A stretch of DNA of 37,980 bases, taken from assembly GCA_015272165.1 (NCBI GenBank), contig JACYMF010000042.1, positions 1 through 37,980 on the forward strand, in the 5' to 3' direction. Below, in pieces: positions 25,124-33,894 of this stretch (position 1 is its first letter; every line of letters starts with the position of its first letter). The position numbers and the translations under genes were made by a program. Below the pieces are notes generated by a model, which had not been told where the DNA came from, did no database searches, and saw only the letters and a program-made list of their open reading frames with translations. The DNA is from Cyanobacterium sp. T60_A2020_053. GTDB taxonomy: Bacteria; Cyanobacteriota; Cyanobacteriia; Cyanobacteriales; Cyanobacteriaceae.

Positions 25124-26524
25124 GTGAATACAATAGATTTGAACGGTAAACCATTCCATTTTATCGGTATTGGTGGCATAGGAATGTCTGCTTTGGCTTA
25201 TATTTTAGCGAAACGAAATATTCCTTTGTCCGGTTCTGATCTAAGGTGTAGTAACATTATTGAACGTTTACAGTCTTTGGGTGCTGAAGTTTTTTTAACC
25301 CAAAACGGAGCTAATTTTGATCAATTTGCCCAGCGCCCTTCACCCTTGAATATCCCTCAAATAATTTGCTCCACCGCTATCAATGAGAATAATTTAGAGT
25401 ATAAAGAAGCAGTAAACCAAGGTTATCCCATTTTCCATCGCTCCGATTTATTATCAGCATTAATCAAAAATTATCATAGTATTGCAGTGGCTGGAACTCA
25501 CGGCAAAACCACCACCAGCAGTTTAATTGGTTATATGTTACTCCAAGCTGGACTAGACCCCACCGTAATTATTGGCGGTGAAGTTGACTTGTGGGAAGGT
25601 AATGCCCGGGTGGGGGATGGTGATTTTTTGGTGGCGGAAGCAGATGAATCTGACGGTAGTTTAGTTAAACATTCTCCTCATATCGGTATCATTACTAACA
25701 TAGAATTAGATCACCCCGATCATTATGAAACAGTGGAGCAAGTGGTGGCAATTTTCCAGCAATTTGCTTCTCAATGTCAGTGGGTGGTGGCGTGCGCTGA
25801 TTGCCCTACCATCGCTGAAAATATCAAAGCTGACATAACCTACAGTATCAAAGATAATGATCAAGCCAATTATTTAGGTCGTGAGATCGTTCATACTCCC
25901 CATGGATCGAGTGCTGAAGTTTGGGAAAATGGTCAATTATTGGGGACAATCAATCTTTTATTGTCAGGGGATCATAACATTAGTAATGCGTTAAGTGCCG
26001 TAGCTGTAGGGCGCAAATTGGGGTTAGATTTTGCAGTAATCGCCGCAAGTATCACCGGTTTTGATGGAGCAAAAAGACGTTTTGAGTATAAAGGGGATTA
26101 TCACGGTGCCACTTTAATTGATGACTACGCCCATCATCCTAGTGAAATTCGTTGCACGTTACAATCGGCTCAATTTCGAGCGCCCTCCTACCACGCAGAG
26201 AGGATAATTGCTATTTTTCAGCCCCACCGTTACAGTCGCACCGCTTCATTTTTAACTGAGTTTGCGCAATGTTTTACGGGCGCTGATGTGGTAATTGTGA
26301 CAGATATTTACAGCGCTGGGGAAAAAAATGAAACGGGTATTGACGGGCAGAAAGTGGCAGAAACTATTAAAAAATATCATCGTCAGGTAATTTATCACGC
26401 TGATTTAACTACTTTAGCTGAATTTTTAGCAAATTTCTTACAAAAAGGCGATTTAGCTCTATTTTTGGGCGCTGGGAATCTTAATCAAATTATTCCTCGA
26501 CTTCTTGATGAATCTTTGCTATAA
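25124..26524 (+). CDS. murC: UDP-N-acetylmuramate-L-alanine ligase, MurC
   Basis: 466 residues from GTG 25124, chosen because GAGGAG lies 7 nt upstream; a TTG at 25103 would add seven residues but has no ribosome site. MurC adds L-alanine to UDP-MurNAc, the first peptide step of peptidoglycan synthesis in the cytoplasm. The N-terminal nucleotide-binding GIGGIGMSALAYIL, ATP loop AGTHGKTTTSSLI, EADESDGSL, NIELDHPDHY and the C-terminal IDDYAHHPSEI are all present. Full length. murB follows 272 bp downstream on the same strand, a usual cyanobacterial pairing, although a repeat separates them. AGCGCCC/GGGCGCT occurs four times inside the gene. Confidence 0.97.
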   Translation: MNTIDLNGKPFHFIGIGGIGMSALAYILAKRNIPLSGSDLRCSNIIERLQSLGAEVFLTQNGANFDQFAQRPSPLNIPQIICSTAINENNLEYKEAVNQGYPIFHRSDLLSALIKNYHSIAVAGTHGKTTTSSLIGYMLLQAGLDPTVIIGGEVDLWEGNARVGDGDFLVAEADESDGSLVKHSPHIGIITNIELDHPDHYETVEQVVAIFQQFASQCQWVVACADCPTIAENIKADITYSIKDNDQANYLGREIVHTPHGSSAEVWENGQLLGTINLLLSGDHNISNALSAVAVGRKLGLDFAVIAASITGFDGAKRRFEYKGDYHGATLIDDYAHHPSEIRCTLQSAQFRAPSYHAERIIAIFQPHRYSRTASFLTEFAQCFTGADVVIVTDIYSAGEKNETGIDGQKVAETIKKYHRQVIYHADLTTLAEFLANFLQKGDLALFLGAGNLNQIIPRLLDESLL

Positions 26525-26564
26525 CTCAGTTAATATCTGACGTTACGCACTGATTCAAATGTTA

Positions 26565-26690
26565 AGTTAAGGGAGGTTTCAGGTAGCAGATTTCAGGTTT
26601 AAAACCTTTTCCTCAATAAACATAAGTTTTTTGTCAATTCTTCAACCTAACACCGCGACACCAACAATTAATTCTATTTTTGCGTAACAT
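26565..26690 (+). repeat. Partial TCAGGT-family repeat between murC and murB
   Basis: AGGTTTCAGGTAGCAGATTTCAGGTTTAAA followed by TTTTTTGTCAATTCTTCAACCTAACACC matches, in order, pieces of the element at 22665-22838. The termini are missing, so this is a truncated or diverged copy. Confidence 0.5.
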
Positions 26691-26796
26691 CAGTTAATAT
26701 TTATAAGCTAATCATTTGCCCAAAAATTTAATCTCATTTTGAGATGTTTAAAGTCTTCACTCCCTCACTCACCTTGATTCACCTTTATTCTTTACG

Positions 26797-27741
26797 ATGA
26801 TCATGATAACTTTAAAATCTCCTGTTTCTGAATCTGCCAAAAATCCTATTTCTCTCAAGGGCGTTGAATGTCAAATTTATCCTGATGTTGCCCTAGCGCC
26901 CTTCACCTCTTATCGAGTGGGGGGTGTGGCACAGTGGTATGTCGAACCGAAAACTTGGCAGGATGTCCAAGAAATTTTCGCTTGGGTAGAAAAACAACAA
27001 ATTCCCTTTACTTGTTTAGGTGCTGGTTCAAATTTACTAATTAGTGATCAAGGTATCGAAGGATTAGTAATCAATACCCGTCACCTCAAGGAATGTCATA
27101 TCAATGAAGAATCTCAAACGGTGACGGTGGGCGCTGGTTATGCTTTACCCAAATTGGCTTGGGCAGGGGCAAAAAAAGGTTGGCAGGGTTTAGAATGGGC
27201 GGTGGGTATCCCCGGCACGGTAGGCGGTGCGGTGGTGATGAATGCGGGGGCGCATCAAGGTTGTATAGCAGATGTCTTGACTAGCGCTTTGGTGGCTTAT
27301 CCCGACGGCAGAATTGCTGAGGTGACGGGCGCTGATTTGGCTTATTCTTATCGTACTTCTAATTTACAACAGCAGTCGGTGTTAGTTTTACGCGCTAGTT
27401 TACAGTTGAAGGGCGCTGGTAGTAGGGAAGAAATGATGTCTCTCACTACCCATAATTTCAAGCACCGTAAACAAACCCAACCCTATGATAAACCTAGCTG
27501 TGGTAGTGTATTTCGGAATCCTCAACCCGAAGCCGCCGGGCGCTTGATTGAACAATTAGGCTTAAAAGGTTATCAAATTGGAGGGGCGCAGGTTGCCCAT
27601 CGTCATGCTAATTTTATCCTCAATGTGGGTAATGCTCAAGCCCAAGATATTCACCATTTAATTAATTATGTGCAGGAAAAGGTTTTAGCTAGTTTTTCTA
27701 TTTTGTTACATCCAGAAGTTAGGATGCTAGGTGATTTTTAA
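26797..27741 (+). CDS. murB: UDP-N-acetylenolpyruvoylglucosamine reductase, MurB
   Basis: 314 residues from ATG 26797; an ATG two codons later (26803) is equally possible. MurB is the FAD enzyme that reduces enolpyruvyl-UDP-GlcNAc to UDP-MurNAc, the substrate MurC then uses. The FAD-binding motifs are TSYRVGGVAQWYVEP, LGAGSNLLISDQGIEGLVI, GIPGTVGGAVVMNAGAH and YRTSNLQQQSVL. Near the C-terminus KPSCGSVFRNP carries the catalytic Ser, and LHPEVRMLG the catalytic Glu. The YRxS-GSVFRNP arrangement makes it a type I MurB. Follows murC on the same strand. Confidence 0.97.
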   Translation: MIMITLKSPVSESAKNPISLKGVECQIYPDVALAPFTSYRVGGVAQWYVEPKTWQDVQEIFAWVEKQQIPFTCLGAGSNLLISDQGIEGLVINTRHLKECHINEESQTVTVGAGYALPKLAWAGAKKGWQGLEWAVGIPGTVGGAVVMNAGAHQGCIADVLTSALVAYPDGRIAEVTGADLAYSYRTSNLQQQSVLVLRASLQLKGAGSREEMMSLTTHNFKHRKQTQPYDKPSCGSVFRNPQPEAAGRLIEQLGLKGYQIGGAQVAHRHANFILNVGNAQAQDIHHLINYVQEKVLASFSILLHPEVRMLGDF

Positions 27742-28010
27742 CCACAGGTAAAGGGCAAGGGGCAAAGAGGAAGAAAAAATCTAGAATTGAGAAAATAATT
27801 ACTTCCATATTCTTAATCCTGGATTCCTCCCATTGTCGATTTGCCTTCGTGACAACATTTTTGAGAAGAACCTGATTAAGCTATCATAACCTTTAATTAA
27901 CAGCGAAATGAGTATAAACTAATTGATTAAATCAAGAAAATTTAGTTAATAATATGAGGGTAAGATAATTTTGCTAAGATAGATAAAAGTAGTTAATAAA
28001 GTCAAAAAAA

Positions 28011-28727
28011 ATGGTTGCACAACTACCACAAACTACCAAAGCAGAAGTTATTTACCCCGACAGTGACGGTAAACCAATGGCAGACAATACCCTTCAATTT
28101 CGTTGGATTACCATCATCAAAACTAATCTTGATTGGCTATTTGCTGATAATCCTGATGTATTCGTAGCCGGTGATTTACTTTGGTATCCCGTAGAAGGGG
28201 ATAATAAACGGCGGTGTGCGCCGGATGTCATGGTAATATTCGGTAGAGAAAAAGGGGAAAGAGGCTCATATCAACAGTGGAAAGAAGGTAATATTGCCCC
28301 TCAAGTAGTGTTTGAAATCCTCTCACCGGGTAATACCATGAGAGAAATGTTGAATAAATTGTTGTTTTATCAACAATATGGCGTACAAGAATACTATATA
28401 TATAATCCAGATAGTAATGACTTAACAGGTTTTCAGCGCCATAATGATATTTTAGCCATGATAGAGGAAATTGATAATTGGACAAGTCCTCTTTTGGGTA
28501 TTCGTTTTGAGTTAAATCAACCAGAATTAAAGATTTATCATCCTAATGGTGACTATTTTTCTAGTTTTAATGAAGAAAAGCAAAAAGCATCAATAGAAAA
28601 ACTCAAAGCAGAAAAAGCCTTAGCTGATAAGGAAAAAGCAGAAGCTGATAAAGAAAAAGAGAAAGCAAGGGCGGATAAATTAGAAGCTAAACTAAGAGAA
28701 TTAGGGATTAATTTCGATGAAATATAG
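28011..28727 (+). CDS. Uma2-family (DUF820) endonuclease-fold protein
   Basis: 238 residues. The first 180 show the restriction-enzyme-like Uma2 fold that is greatly expanded in cyanobacteria: RRCAPDVMVIFG (PD motif), APQVVFEILSPGNT (E-x-L-S) and KLLFYQQYGVQEYYIYNP. The C-terminal 50 residues are a charged Lys/Glu/Ala coiled coil (EKAEADKEKEKARADKLEAK), common in this family, which may mediate assembly. Substrate and role are unknown; the family is often called putative restriction endonuclease without evidence of cleavage. It is followed after 26 bp by the M67 peptidase gene on the same strand, with a GGGCGCT-family heptamer in the gap. Confidence 0.85.
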   Translation: MVAQLPQTTKAEVIYPDSDGKPMADNTLQFRWITIIKTNLDWLFADNPDVFVAGDLLWYPVEGDNKRRCAPDVMVIFGREKGERGSYQQWKEGNIAPQVVFEILSPGNTMREMLNKLLFYQQYGVQEYYIYNPDSNDLTGFQRHNDILAMIEEIDNWTSPLLGIRFELNQPELKIYHPNGDYFSSFNEEKQKASIEKLKAEKALADKEKAEADKEKEKARADKLEAKLRELGINFDEI

Positions 28728-28753
28728 CGCCCTCCACCCCAATCAAATCAATT

Positions 28754-29272
28754 ATGTTAATAATAAAACCAGCGCACTTCACCGTTATTAAAGAAGAAGC
28801 AATTAAAAATTATCCCCTCGAATGTTGTGGGTTATTGGTAGGAAAAAGAGAGAGTGAAAAAAGAATTATTGAGGAAGTAATACCAACTATTAATGATTGG
28901 GAAAATCAACGGCAAAATTTCACAGAAATTATGAATAAAGCTGATTTAGGTAGTCGAGAAAATTTTAGTATTGCACCGCAAATTATTTTCCAAACTCAAA
29001 AAAAAGCGCGAGAAAATAATCTCGATATTATCGGTATTTATCACTCTCACCCTGATCATTCTTGTCACCCTTCCGCATTTGATGAAGCCTTAGCATGGGT
29101 TAATTATTCTTATATTATCGTCTCTGTGAGGTCGGGCGCTGTTCATAATTGGCAAAGTTGGTACTTAAATTCTGACGGTAAATTGATTCAAGAAAACACC
29201 TTTAGTCAAAAGGGCAAAGGGCAAGGGGCAAAGGGCAAAGGTAAACTTAAAGATAGCTTAGACTACCATTAA
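28754..29272 (+). CDS. M67-family JAMM/MPN+ metallopeptidase
   Basis: 172 residues. The zinc site is complete: Glu23 in LECCGLLVG, then His97-Ser-His99, Ser107 and Asp110 in HSHPDHSCHPSAFD, i.e. HxHx7Sx2D. Bacterial M67 proteins (Mec/CysM-linked or RadC-like JAMM) remove C-terminal extensions from ubiquitin-like sulphur carriers or related small proteins; the substrate here is unknown. The last 20 residues (QKGKGQGAKGKGKLKDSLDY) are low-complexity and are encoded by the GGGCAAA repeat plus a dispersed repeat, so the native end has probably been replaced by repeat sequence. Same strand as the Uma2 gene, 26 bp apart. Confidence 0.88.
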   Translation: MLIIKPAHFTVIKEEAIKNYPLECCGLLVGKRESEKRIIEEVIPTINDWENQRQNFTEIMNKADLGSRENFSIAPQIIFQTQKKARENNLDIIGIYHSHPDHSCHPSAFDEALAWVNYSYIIVSVRSGAVHNWQSWYLNSDGKLIQENTFSQKGKGQGAKGKGKLKDSLDYH

Positions 29273-29309
29273 ATTTGCTCACGTCTGAAAAGACAGGATT
29301 TTAAACCCT
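29207..29309 (+). repeat. GGGCAAA repeats joined to the ACTACCATTAAATTTGCTC repeat
   Basis: AAAGGGCAAAGGGCAAGGGGCAAAGGGCAAAGG leads into GTAAACTTAAAGATAGCTTAGACTACCATTAAATTTGCTCACGTCT, then AAAAGACAGGATTTTAAACC. The order is the same as at 30519-30590, so the two families travel together. The first half lies inside the M67 coding region. Confidence 0.75.
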
Positions 29310-29350
29310 TGATAATTCGATAATTCATAATTAATTTTTCACCTACCTAT

Positions 29351-29401
29351 TAATTCATAATTCATAATTCATAATTCATAATTCATAATTCATAATTCAT
29401 C
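29351..29401. repeat. Octamer tandem repeat (TTCATAAT)n
   Basis: Six head-to-tail copies of TTCATAAT. The array runs into the 3' end of the MoaC-MobA gene and supplies its last codons and stop. Confidence 0.85.
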
Positions 29402-30417
29402 ACTTGTTGATATTCTTCTGGAGTATTAATATTGGCAATGTCTGAAGGGCGCTGGGGGGAAATTAACTGACAATTACCCATCTGTAACACTTTGACGGGG
29501 CAATAAATTTGAGCCTTTTCTGCCCTAGTAAATAAATCCAGCGCCCGTGGCGTATAAATACCGCATAATGCTTCAGGAAAGCCTTTTTCCGTATTTTTAT
29601 AGCAAGTCGCCACCACATCTTGACGGTGATGATTAACTAAATTAGCGATGATGTCAGGTTGCAGATAAGCTAAATCACAGGCAACAATTAACCAATTAAC
29701 GTGAGGATTACTACGCAAAGCCGTGATAATGCCCGAAAAAGGTCCATGACTTTCTCCCTCATCAACTAAAGTAGGGAAAGAAGCCAAATTACTATTCTGC
29801 CATTGTTGTTGGCGCGCGGAAATAAATACCTTTTCGCAAAAATTACCCAAAAGATGATACAAAAACTCCCCATGGGGTTGATTGTGGTAGTCAATTAAGG
29901 CTTTATCCCGTTGCATCCTCTGACTTTTTCCCCCAGTCAACACTAAACCGTGAAGGGGGAGGGCGCTTTTTCCGCCCATTTTACTTAACAGTTGCGTATT
30001 TTTAATCACGATATTCGAGGATACCGACTTACACATATCATAAATGGTCAGCGCCGCCACCGACACCCCACATAGCGCCTCCATTTCTACCCCGGTTTTG
30101 TAAGTAGTTTTTACCTCACATTCAATGGTGACGCAAAGTTTTTCATCAATATTGATGGTGAATTTACAAGATTGCAGGGGTAAAGAGTGACAAAATGGGA
30201 TTAAATCCGCAGTTTTTTTCACCGCCATTGTACCAGCAATAATCGCTGTTTGTATCACTGGACCTTTTTTGAGGATTAAGTCTTCCCCCTGTAGATAAGG
30301 TTTCATTTCTACGGGTAATTGTACCTCGCCACGGGCGCTGGCTTGGCGATAAGTATTATCTTTATGGGAAATATCAACCATATTAGGTTGATTATTTGGA
30401 TCAAGATGAGTCAACAT
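29383..30417 (-). CDS. MoaC-MobA fusion, molybdenum cofactor biosynthesis
   Basis: 344 residues. Residues 1-150 are MoaC (MVDISHKD, AVKKTADLIPFCHSLPL, KTTYKTGVEMEALCGVSVA, LTIYDMCKS), which acts with MoaA to make cyclic pyranopterin monophosphate. Residues 155-344 are MobA (LVLTGGKSQRMQRDKALIDY nucleotide loop, VDEGESHGPFSGI, VACDLAYL), which attaches GMP to molybdopterin. The two act at the first and last stages of the pathway, so the fusion is not substrate channelling of adjacent steps. A PLHG linker joins them directly. The final residues MNYEL and the TGA stop are read from the TTCATAAT octamer array. No other moa/moe genes are in the window. Confidence 0.93.
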   Translation of the reverse strand: MLTHLDPNNQPNMVDISHKDNTYRQASARGEVQLPVEMKPYLQGEDLILKKGPVIQTAIIAGTMAVKKTADLIPFCHSLPLQSCKFTINIDEKLCVTIECEVKTTYKTGVEMEALCGVSVAALTIYDMCKSVSSNIVIKNTQLLSKMGGKSALPLHGLVLTGGKSQRMQRDKALIDYHNQPHGEFLYHLLGNFCEKVFISARQQQWQNSNLASFPTLVDEGESHGPFSGIITALRSNPHVNWLIVACDLAYLQPDIIANLVNHHRQDVVATCYKNTEKGFPEALCGIYTPRALDLFTRAEKAQIYCPVKVLQMGNCQLISPQRPSDIANINTPEEYQQVMNYEL

Positions 30418-30518
30418 TGATGTAATATTAAGCTAGTTTGTATTAGGCTTTTAAAAAAAAATAGCATTTTTTCATCGTATTTCGAGCCTCTAACCCGATT
30501 ACTAGAAATGAAATTAAT

Positions 30519-30590
30519 GTAAAAGGGCAAAGGGCAACGGTAAATTTAAAGATAGCTTCGACTACCATTAAATTTACTCACGTTTTTACA
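30519..30590 (+). repeat. GGGCAAA plus ACTACCATTAAATTTACTC repeat, second linked copy
   Basis: AAAAGGGCAAAGGGCAACGG followed by TAAATTTAAAGATAGCTTCGACTACCATTAAATTTACTCACG. It lies between moaC-mobA and pheA and is absent from the coding regions of both. Confidence 0.7.
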
Positions 30591-30645
30591 TTGACAATGA
30601 AATACCTAATTAATTTTGCTTACCCACTATACAAATTTTATCTTA

Positions 30646-31509
30646 ATGATTAAGTCTATCGCTCATTTAGGACCTATTGGCACATATTCCGAATTAGCAA
30701 CCCTTATTTACGCCGAAAAATTAACCAATACCACTGGGGTAGAAACTAAATTAATCCCTTATCCTAATATCGCTCAAACCTTACAATCCGTAGCGAAAGG
30801 AGAAACAGATGTGGCAGTTGTGCCAGTAGAAAATTCTATCCATGGCATTGTCGCCATTACCCTAGATACTCTCTGGGAATTGGATGGTTTACAAATCCAA
30901 CTGGGCTTAACTTTACCTGTCATACATAATTTTTTGACGAGAGGAAATACCTTAGAAGGAATTAAAACAGTTTATTCTCATCCCCAAGCCTTGGCGCAGT
31001 GTCAAAAATGGCTTGATTCTCACCTTCCCCAAGCGCACCTCATCGCTACCGAATCCACTACGGAAGCCTTACACCATCTTAATCAAGAACCGACGGCGGG
31101 CGCTATTGCTTCTGAAAGGGCGGCGCAGTTGTATAATGTACCCATTAAAGTTGCCAATATTAATGACTATCCTGATAATTGTACTCGTTTTTGGGTAATT
31201 AGTCGAGAAAAAAATCACCATGGCAACCATATTTCTCTCGGTTTTTCCTTCCCGCAAAATCAACCGGGGGTATTAGTTAAACCCTTAAAAATTTTTGCAG
31301 AACAAGAGATAAATTTAACGAGAATTGAATCACGCCCCACAAAAAGATTATTAGGTGAATATTTGTTTTTCCTCGATTTAGAAGGTGATACCACCCAAAA
31401 GGATATTAAAATCGCTTTAGATCAACTGTCTAGTTTAACTAAAACGTTAAAAGTTTTTGGTAATTATGACGTATTAAAAATTGATAATTGCTCAAAAGGG
31501 CAAAGTTAA
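30646..31509 (+). CDS. pheA: Prephenate dehydratase
   Basis: 287 residues from ATG 30646; a TTG at 30616 would add ten residues not seen in the family. It converts prephenate to phenylpyruvate in phenylalanine synthesis. The catalytic domain begins HLGPIGTYSELA and contains VVPVENSIHGIV, HPQALAQCQKWL, EPTAGAIASERAA and the NCTRFWVI motif with the catalytic Thr. An ACT regulatory domain follows (about 200-285; GVLVKPLKIFAEQEINLTRIESRP is the Phe-binding ESRP site). There is no chorismate mutase domain, as usual in cyanobacteria. The last residues CSKGQS are encoded by the GGGCAAA repeat that starts the downstream spacer. Confidence 0.95.
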   Translation: MIKSIAHLGPIGTYSELATLIYAEKLTNTTGVETKLIPYPNIAQTLQSVAKGETDVAVVPVENSIHGIVAITLDTLWELDGLQIQLGLTLPVIHNFLTRGNTLEGIKTVYSHPQALAQCQKWLDSHLPQAHLIATESTTEALHHLNQEPTAGAIASERAAQLYNVPIKVANINDYPDNCTRFWVISREKNHHGNHISLGFSFPQNQPGVLVKPLKIFAEQEINLTRIESRPTKRLLGEYLFFLDLEGDTTQKDIKIALDQLSSLTKTLKVFGNYDVLKIDNCSKGQS

Positions 31510-31622
31510 AAGGGCAAAGGGCAAAGGTTTAAAAAGGGTAAAGTAAAAAGGGCAAAGGAAGTTATTATTTCATAATTCATAATTCATAATTCATAATTCA
31601 TAATTCATAATTCATAATTCAT
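31493..31622. repeat. GGGCAAA cluster followed by octamer array
   Basis: AAAGGGCAAAG units from 31495 to about 31560, then about six and a half copies of TTCATAAT (31568-31622). It separates convergent pheA and mrdA and reaches into the pheA 3' end. Confidence 0.85.
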
Positions 31623-31628
31623 CAACTC

Positions 31629-33431
31629 CTACTTAAAATGAGCTTGTAAAACTTGTTGAACGATAGGTCCTGCCACCTTACCGCCACCACCGCCAGAATG
31701 CTCCACAAATGCCACCACAACGATAGAAGGATTGTCGTAGGGCGCATAAGCCCCAAACCAAGCGTGGGACTTGCCGGGGGGTGCTTCCGCTGTACCACTT
31801 TTTCCAGCCACAGCGATATTAGGTAAACTAGCGCCCCTCCCCGTGCCACTGGTGATGACTGCCCTTAACCCTTGTCTAAGGGTGTTGAGGGTTTCAGGTT
31901 TGAGGTTTAGAGATACATTTTTGACTTTATCAGGGTCAAGGTGAAAATGAGGCTTAACACGATAGCCACCGTTAGCTGGTACAGCAAACATCATGGCTAC
32001 CTGTAGAGGGGTAGCGAGGGTAAAACCTTGCCCGATAGACATATTAATGGTATCTCCTTGAGTCCATTCCCAGTTAAATCGTTGTTGTTTCCAATGCTCA
32101 TCAGCAATCAATCCCCCACTTTCCTCTTTTAATTCGATGCCCGTTTTACTACCGAAACCGAATTTACGAGACCAAGCAATGAGATTTTCACCGCCCACAC
32201 CGCGCCCAATTTGACCGTAAAAAGTGTTACTACTCCAAGCCATAGAACGAATATAATTCATCGGACCAAAACCGGCACGATTCCACTCGCCCAGCGCCAT
32301 CCCCCCCACGCGCAAATAAGCATAGGTAGGTAATACCGTATTGGGGGGAAATTTACCTGTTTCCATTCCAGCCGTAGCGGTGACGATTTTAAAGGTAGAA
32401 GCAGGGGGAAAACCGTTGACAGCACGATTAATAAAGGGATTGCCTTCCCCTTGAATTTCCTGCCACATTTCATTGGTAATAGCGCCCGTAAAAATATTAG
32501 GATCAAAACGGGGATAACTAACCATCGCTAAAACCTCACCATTACGAGGATCGAGGGCAACTACAGCGCCCTTCCTCTTACCCAATGCGCTTTCTGCCAC
32601 TTTTTGCAACTCTAAATCAAGGGTGAGAGTAATATCATCCCCCGAAGCAGAGGGTTTTTGTCCTAAACGGCGCACCACCCTACCAGCGCCATCCACTTCT
32701 AGCATCATTCCTCCCCATTCTCCCCGTAATTCTTGTTCTAATCCGGCTTCTACTCCCATTTTACCGATTACATCTCCCAAGCGATAACCTTGTTTTTTTA
32801 ACTCGGCGTATTCTTCGGCGTTGATTTCTCTGGTGTAACCTAAAACGTGGGAAGCGGTTTTGCCTTGAGGATATACCCTCACCGTGTCGATGTCGATTTC
32901 TACTTCTTGGAATAAATTGCGGTTTTCTTCAATGGCGGTAATTTGTGCTGGAGTTAAATTACGGGCAATTCTAATTAAAGTGGGGGAATCATAATCTTCT
33001 TTCTCCACTTGGGCTTTTAACTCTGCTACCGGTTGCCCTAAAATGTCGGCGAGGAGGGCGCTGATTTCTTGCCAATTTTCCTGTTTTTGCGCCCTCGGTA
33101 ATATATAAGCGGAATGGGATAAACGAGTTGCCCCCAATACTTTGCCATGACGATCAAATAAACTACCTCTGACGGGCGCTCGGGGAGTAACACGGGTACG
33201 ATTATTTTCTGCTTTTTGGGTATATATATCCCTTTGAATTATCTGCAAATAAGCTAATCGTGAGCCAATGGCACCAAACAAAAATAGCGTAATGACGATT
33301 AAGATAAATAGAGGCTGACCTTTTTGCCCTACAGTCAAAAGTTTTTGCTCTTTTTCGCGCGCTGGAGTGGAAGGCTGAGTTAAGGGTTTTTTACTAAAAT
33401 TATTTTTACGCCGAAAATTGCTTAATTGCAT
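31629..33431 (-). CDS. mrdA: Penicillin-binding protein 2, cell-elongation transpeptidase
   Basis: 600 residues, class B PBP. A basic cytoplasmic tail (1-38) precedes a single membrane helix (about 41-62), then the dimerisation domain with RGSLFDRHGKVLG (88-100), and the transpeptidase domain: STFK (catalytic Ser345), SSN (400-402) and KSGTA (544-548). The FPPASTFKI and WSSNTFYGQ contexts and the GLEQELRGEWGG loop favour PBP2/MrdA (elongasome, with RodA) over FtsI. The extended tail rich in Lys/Pro/Thr is typical of cyanobacterial members. Its stop is 6 bp from the octamer array. No rodA or mreBCD nearby. Confidence 0.94.
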   Translation of the reverse strand: MQLSNFRRKNNFSKKPLTQPSTPAREKEQKLLTVGQKGQPLFILIVITLFLFGAIGSRLAYLQIIQRDIYTQKAENNRTRVTPRAPVRGSLFDRHGKVLGATRLSHSAYILPRAQKQENWQEISALLADILGQPVAELKAQVEKEDYDSPTLIRIARNLTPAQITAIEENRNLFQEVEIDIDTVRVYPQGKTASHVLGYTREINAEEYAELKKQGYRLGDVIGKMGVEAGLEQELRGEWGGMMLEVDGAGRVVRRLGQKPSASGDDITLTLDLELQKVAESALGKRKGAVVALDPRNGEVLAMVSYPRFDPNIFTGAITNEMWQEIQGEGNPFINRAVNGFPPASTFKIVTATAGMETGKFPPNTVLPTYAYLRVGGMALGEWNRAGFGPMNYIRSMAWSSNTFYGQIGRGVGGENLIAWSRKFGFGSKTGIELKEESGGLIADEHWKQQRFNWEWTQGDTINMSIGQGFTLATPLQVAMMFAVPANGGYRVKPHFHLDPDKVKNVSLNLKPETLNTLRQGLRAVITSGTGRGASLPNIAVAGKSGTAEAPPGKSHAWFGAYAPYDNPSIVVVAFVEHSGGGGGKVAGPIVQQVLQAHFK

Positions 33432-33678
33432 GATATTTTCAAAAGACTAATTCATATCTAGCTGTTATTTTACCCACATTTTAACTAAGGCAAAGAGTAA
33501 TTGATAACATTAAGACATTATCTGGCAAGACTACACTGAAAAACCTTGTGTTATTCCAAATTAGTGGAAACGTTAAGATATTCACTATCTAAAATTCCAA
33601 GATGTACCAACTGCTTTTCGCTGGAGAAAAGATGTATTTTAAGTCTTTTCATACCTAAAACCAGCAACCCCTTTTTTT

Positions 33679-33852
33679 ATATATCCCTCTTTTATCACTT
33701 TCCGATAGAGTTGCTTTAGTGGTAATAGTTTCCGGCATTTTTTTAATCTGATAAATTTGATTACTTAAAAAGTCTTGAAATATTTTGCTAATCAAGGTTA
33801 TGTGATCCAATAATGGTAAAAGTTTTCGGAGAATGACAAAAGAGGGATATAT
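33679..33852. repeat. MITE-like element with 27-bp imperfect inverted ends
   Basis: The left end ATATATCCCTCTTTTATCAC-TTTCCGA (33679-33705) and right end TCGGAGA-ATGACAAAAGAGGGATATAT (33826-33852) are inverted with about three mismatches. The 120-bp core is AT-rich and non-coding. Each end is flanked by T-rich sequence (TTTT...; ...GTTTTCC), and I see no clear target duplication. The rest of 33432-33678 shows nothing I can name. Confidence 0.7.
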
Positions 33853-33894
33853 GTTTTCCTAAAAACTAGAGTCATTAAACGATGACAAATAAAT

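Noticed and set aside
28228-28485. 85-codon minus-strand frame within the Uma2 gene
   Set aside because: Antisense shadow; the plus-strand frame carries clear family motifs.
31622-31849. 75-codon minus-strand frame overlapping the mrdA 3' end
   Set aside because: Shadow frame of the PBP2 transpeptidase domain, with no start signal.
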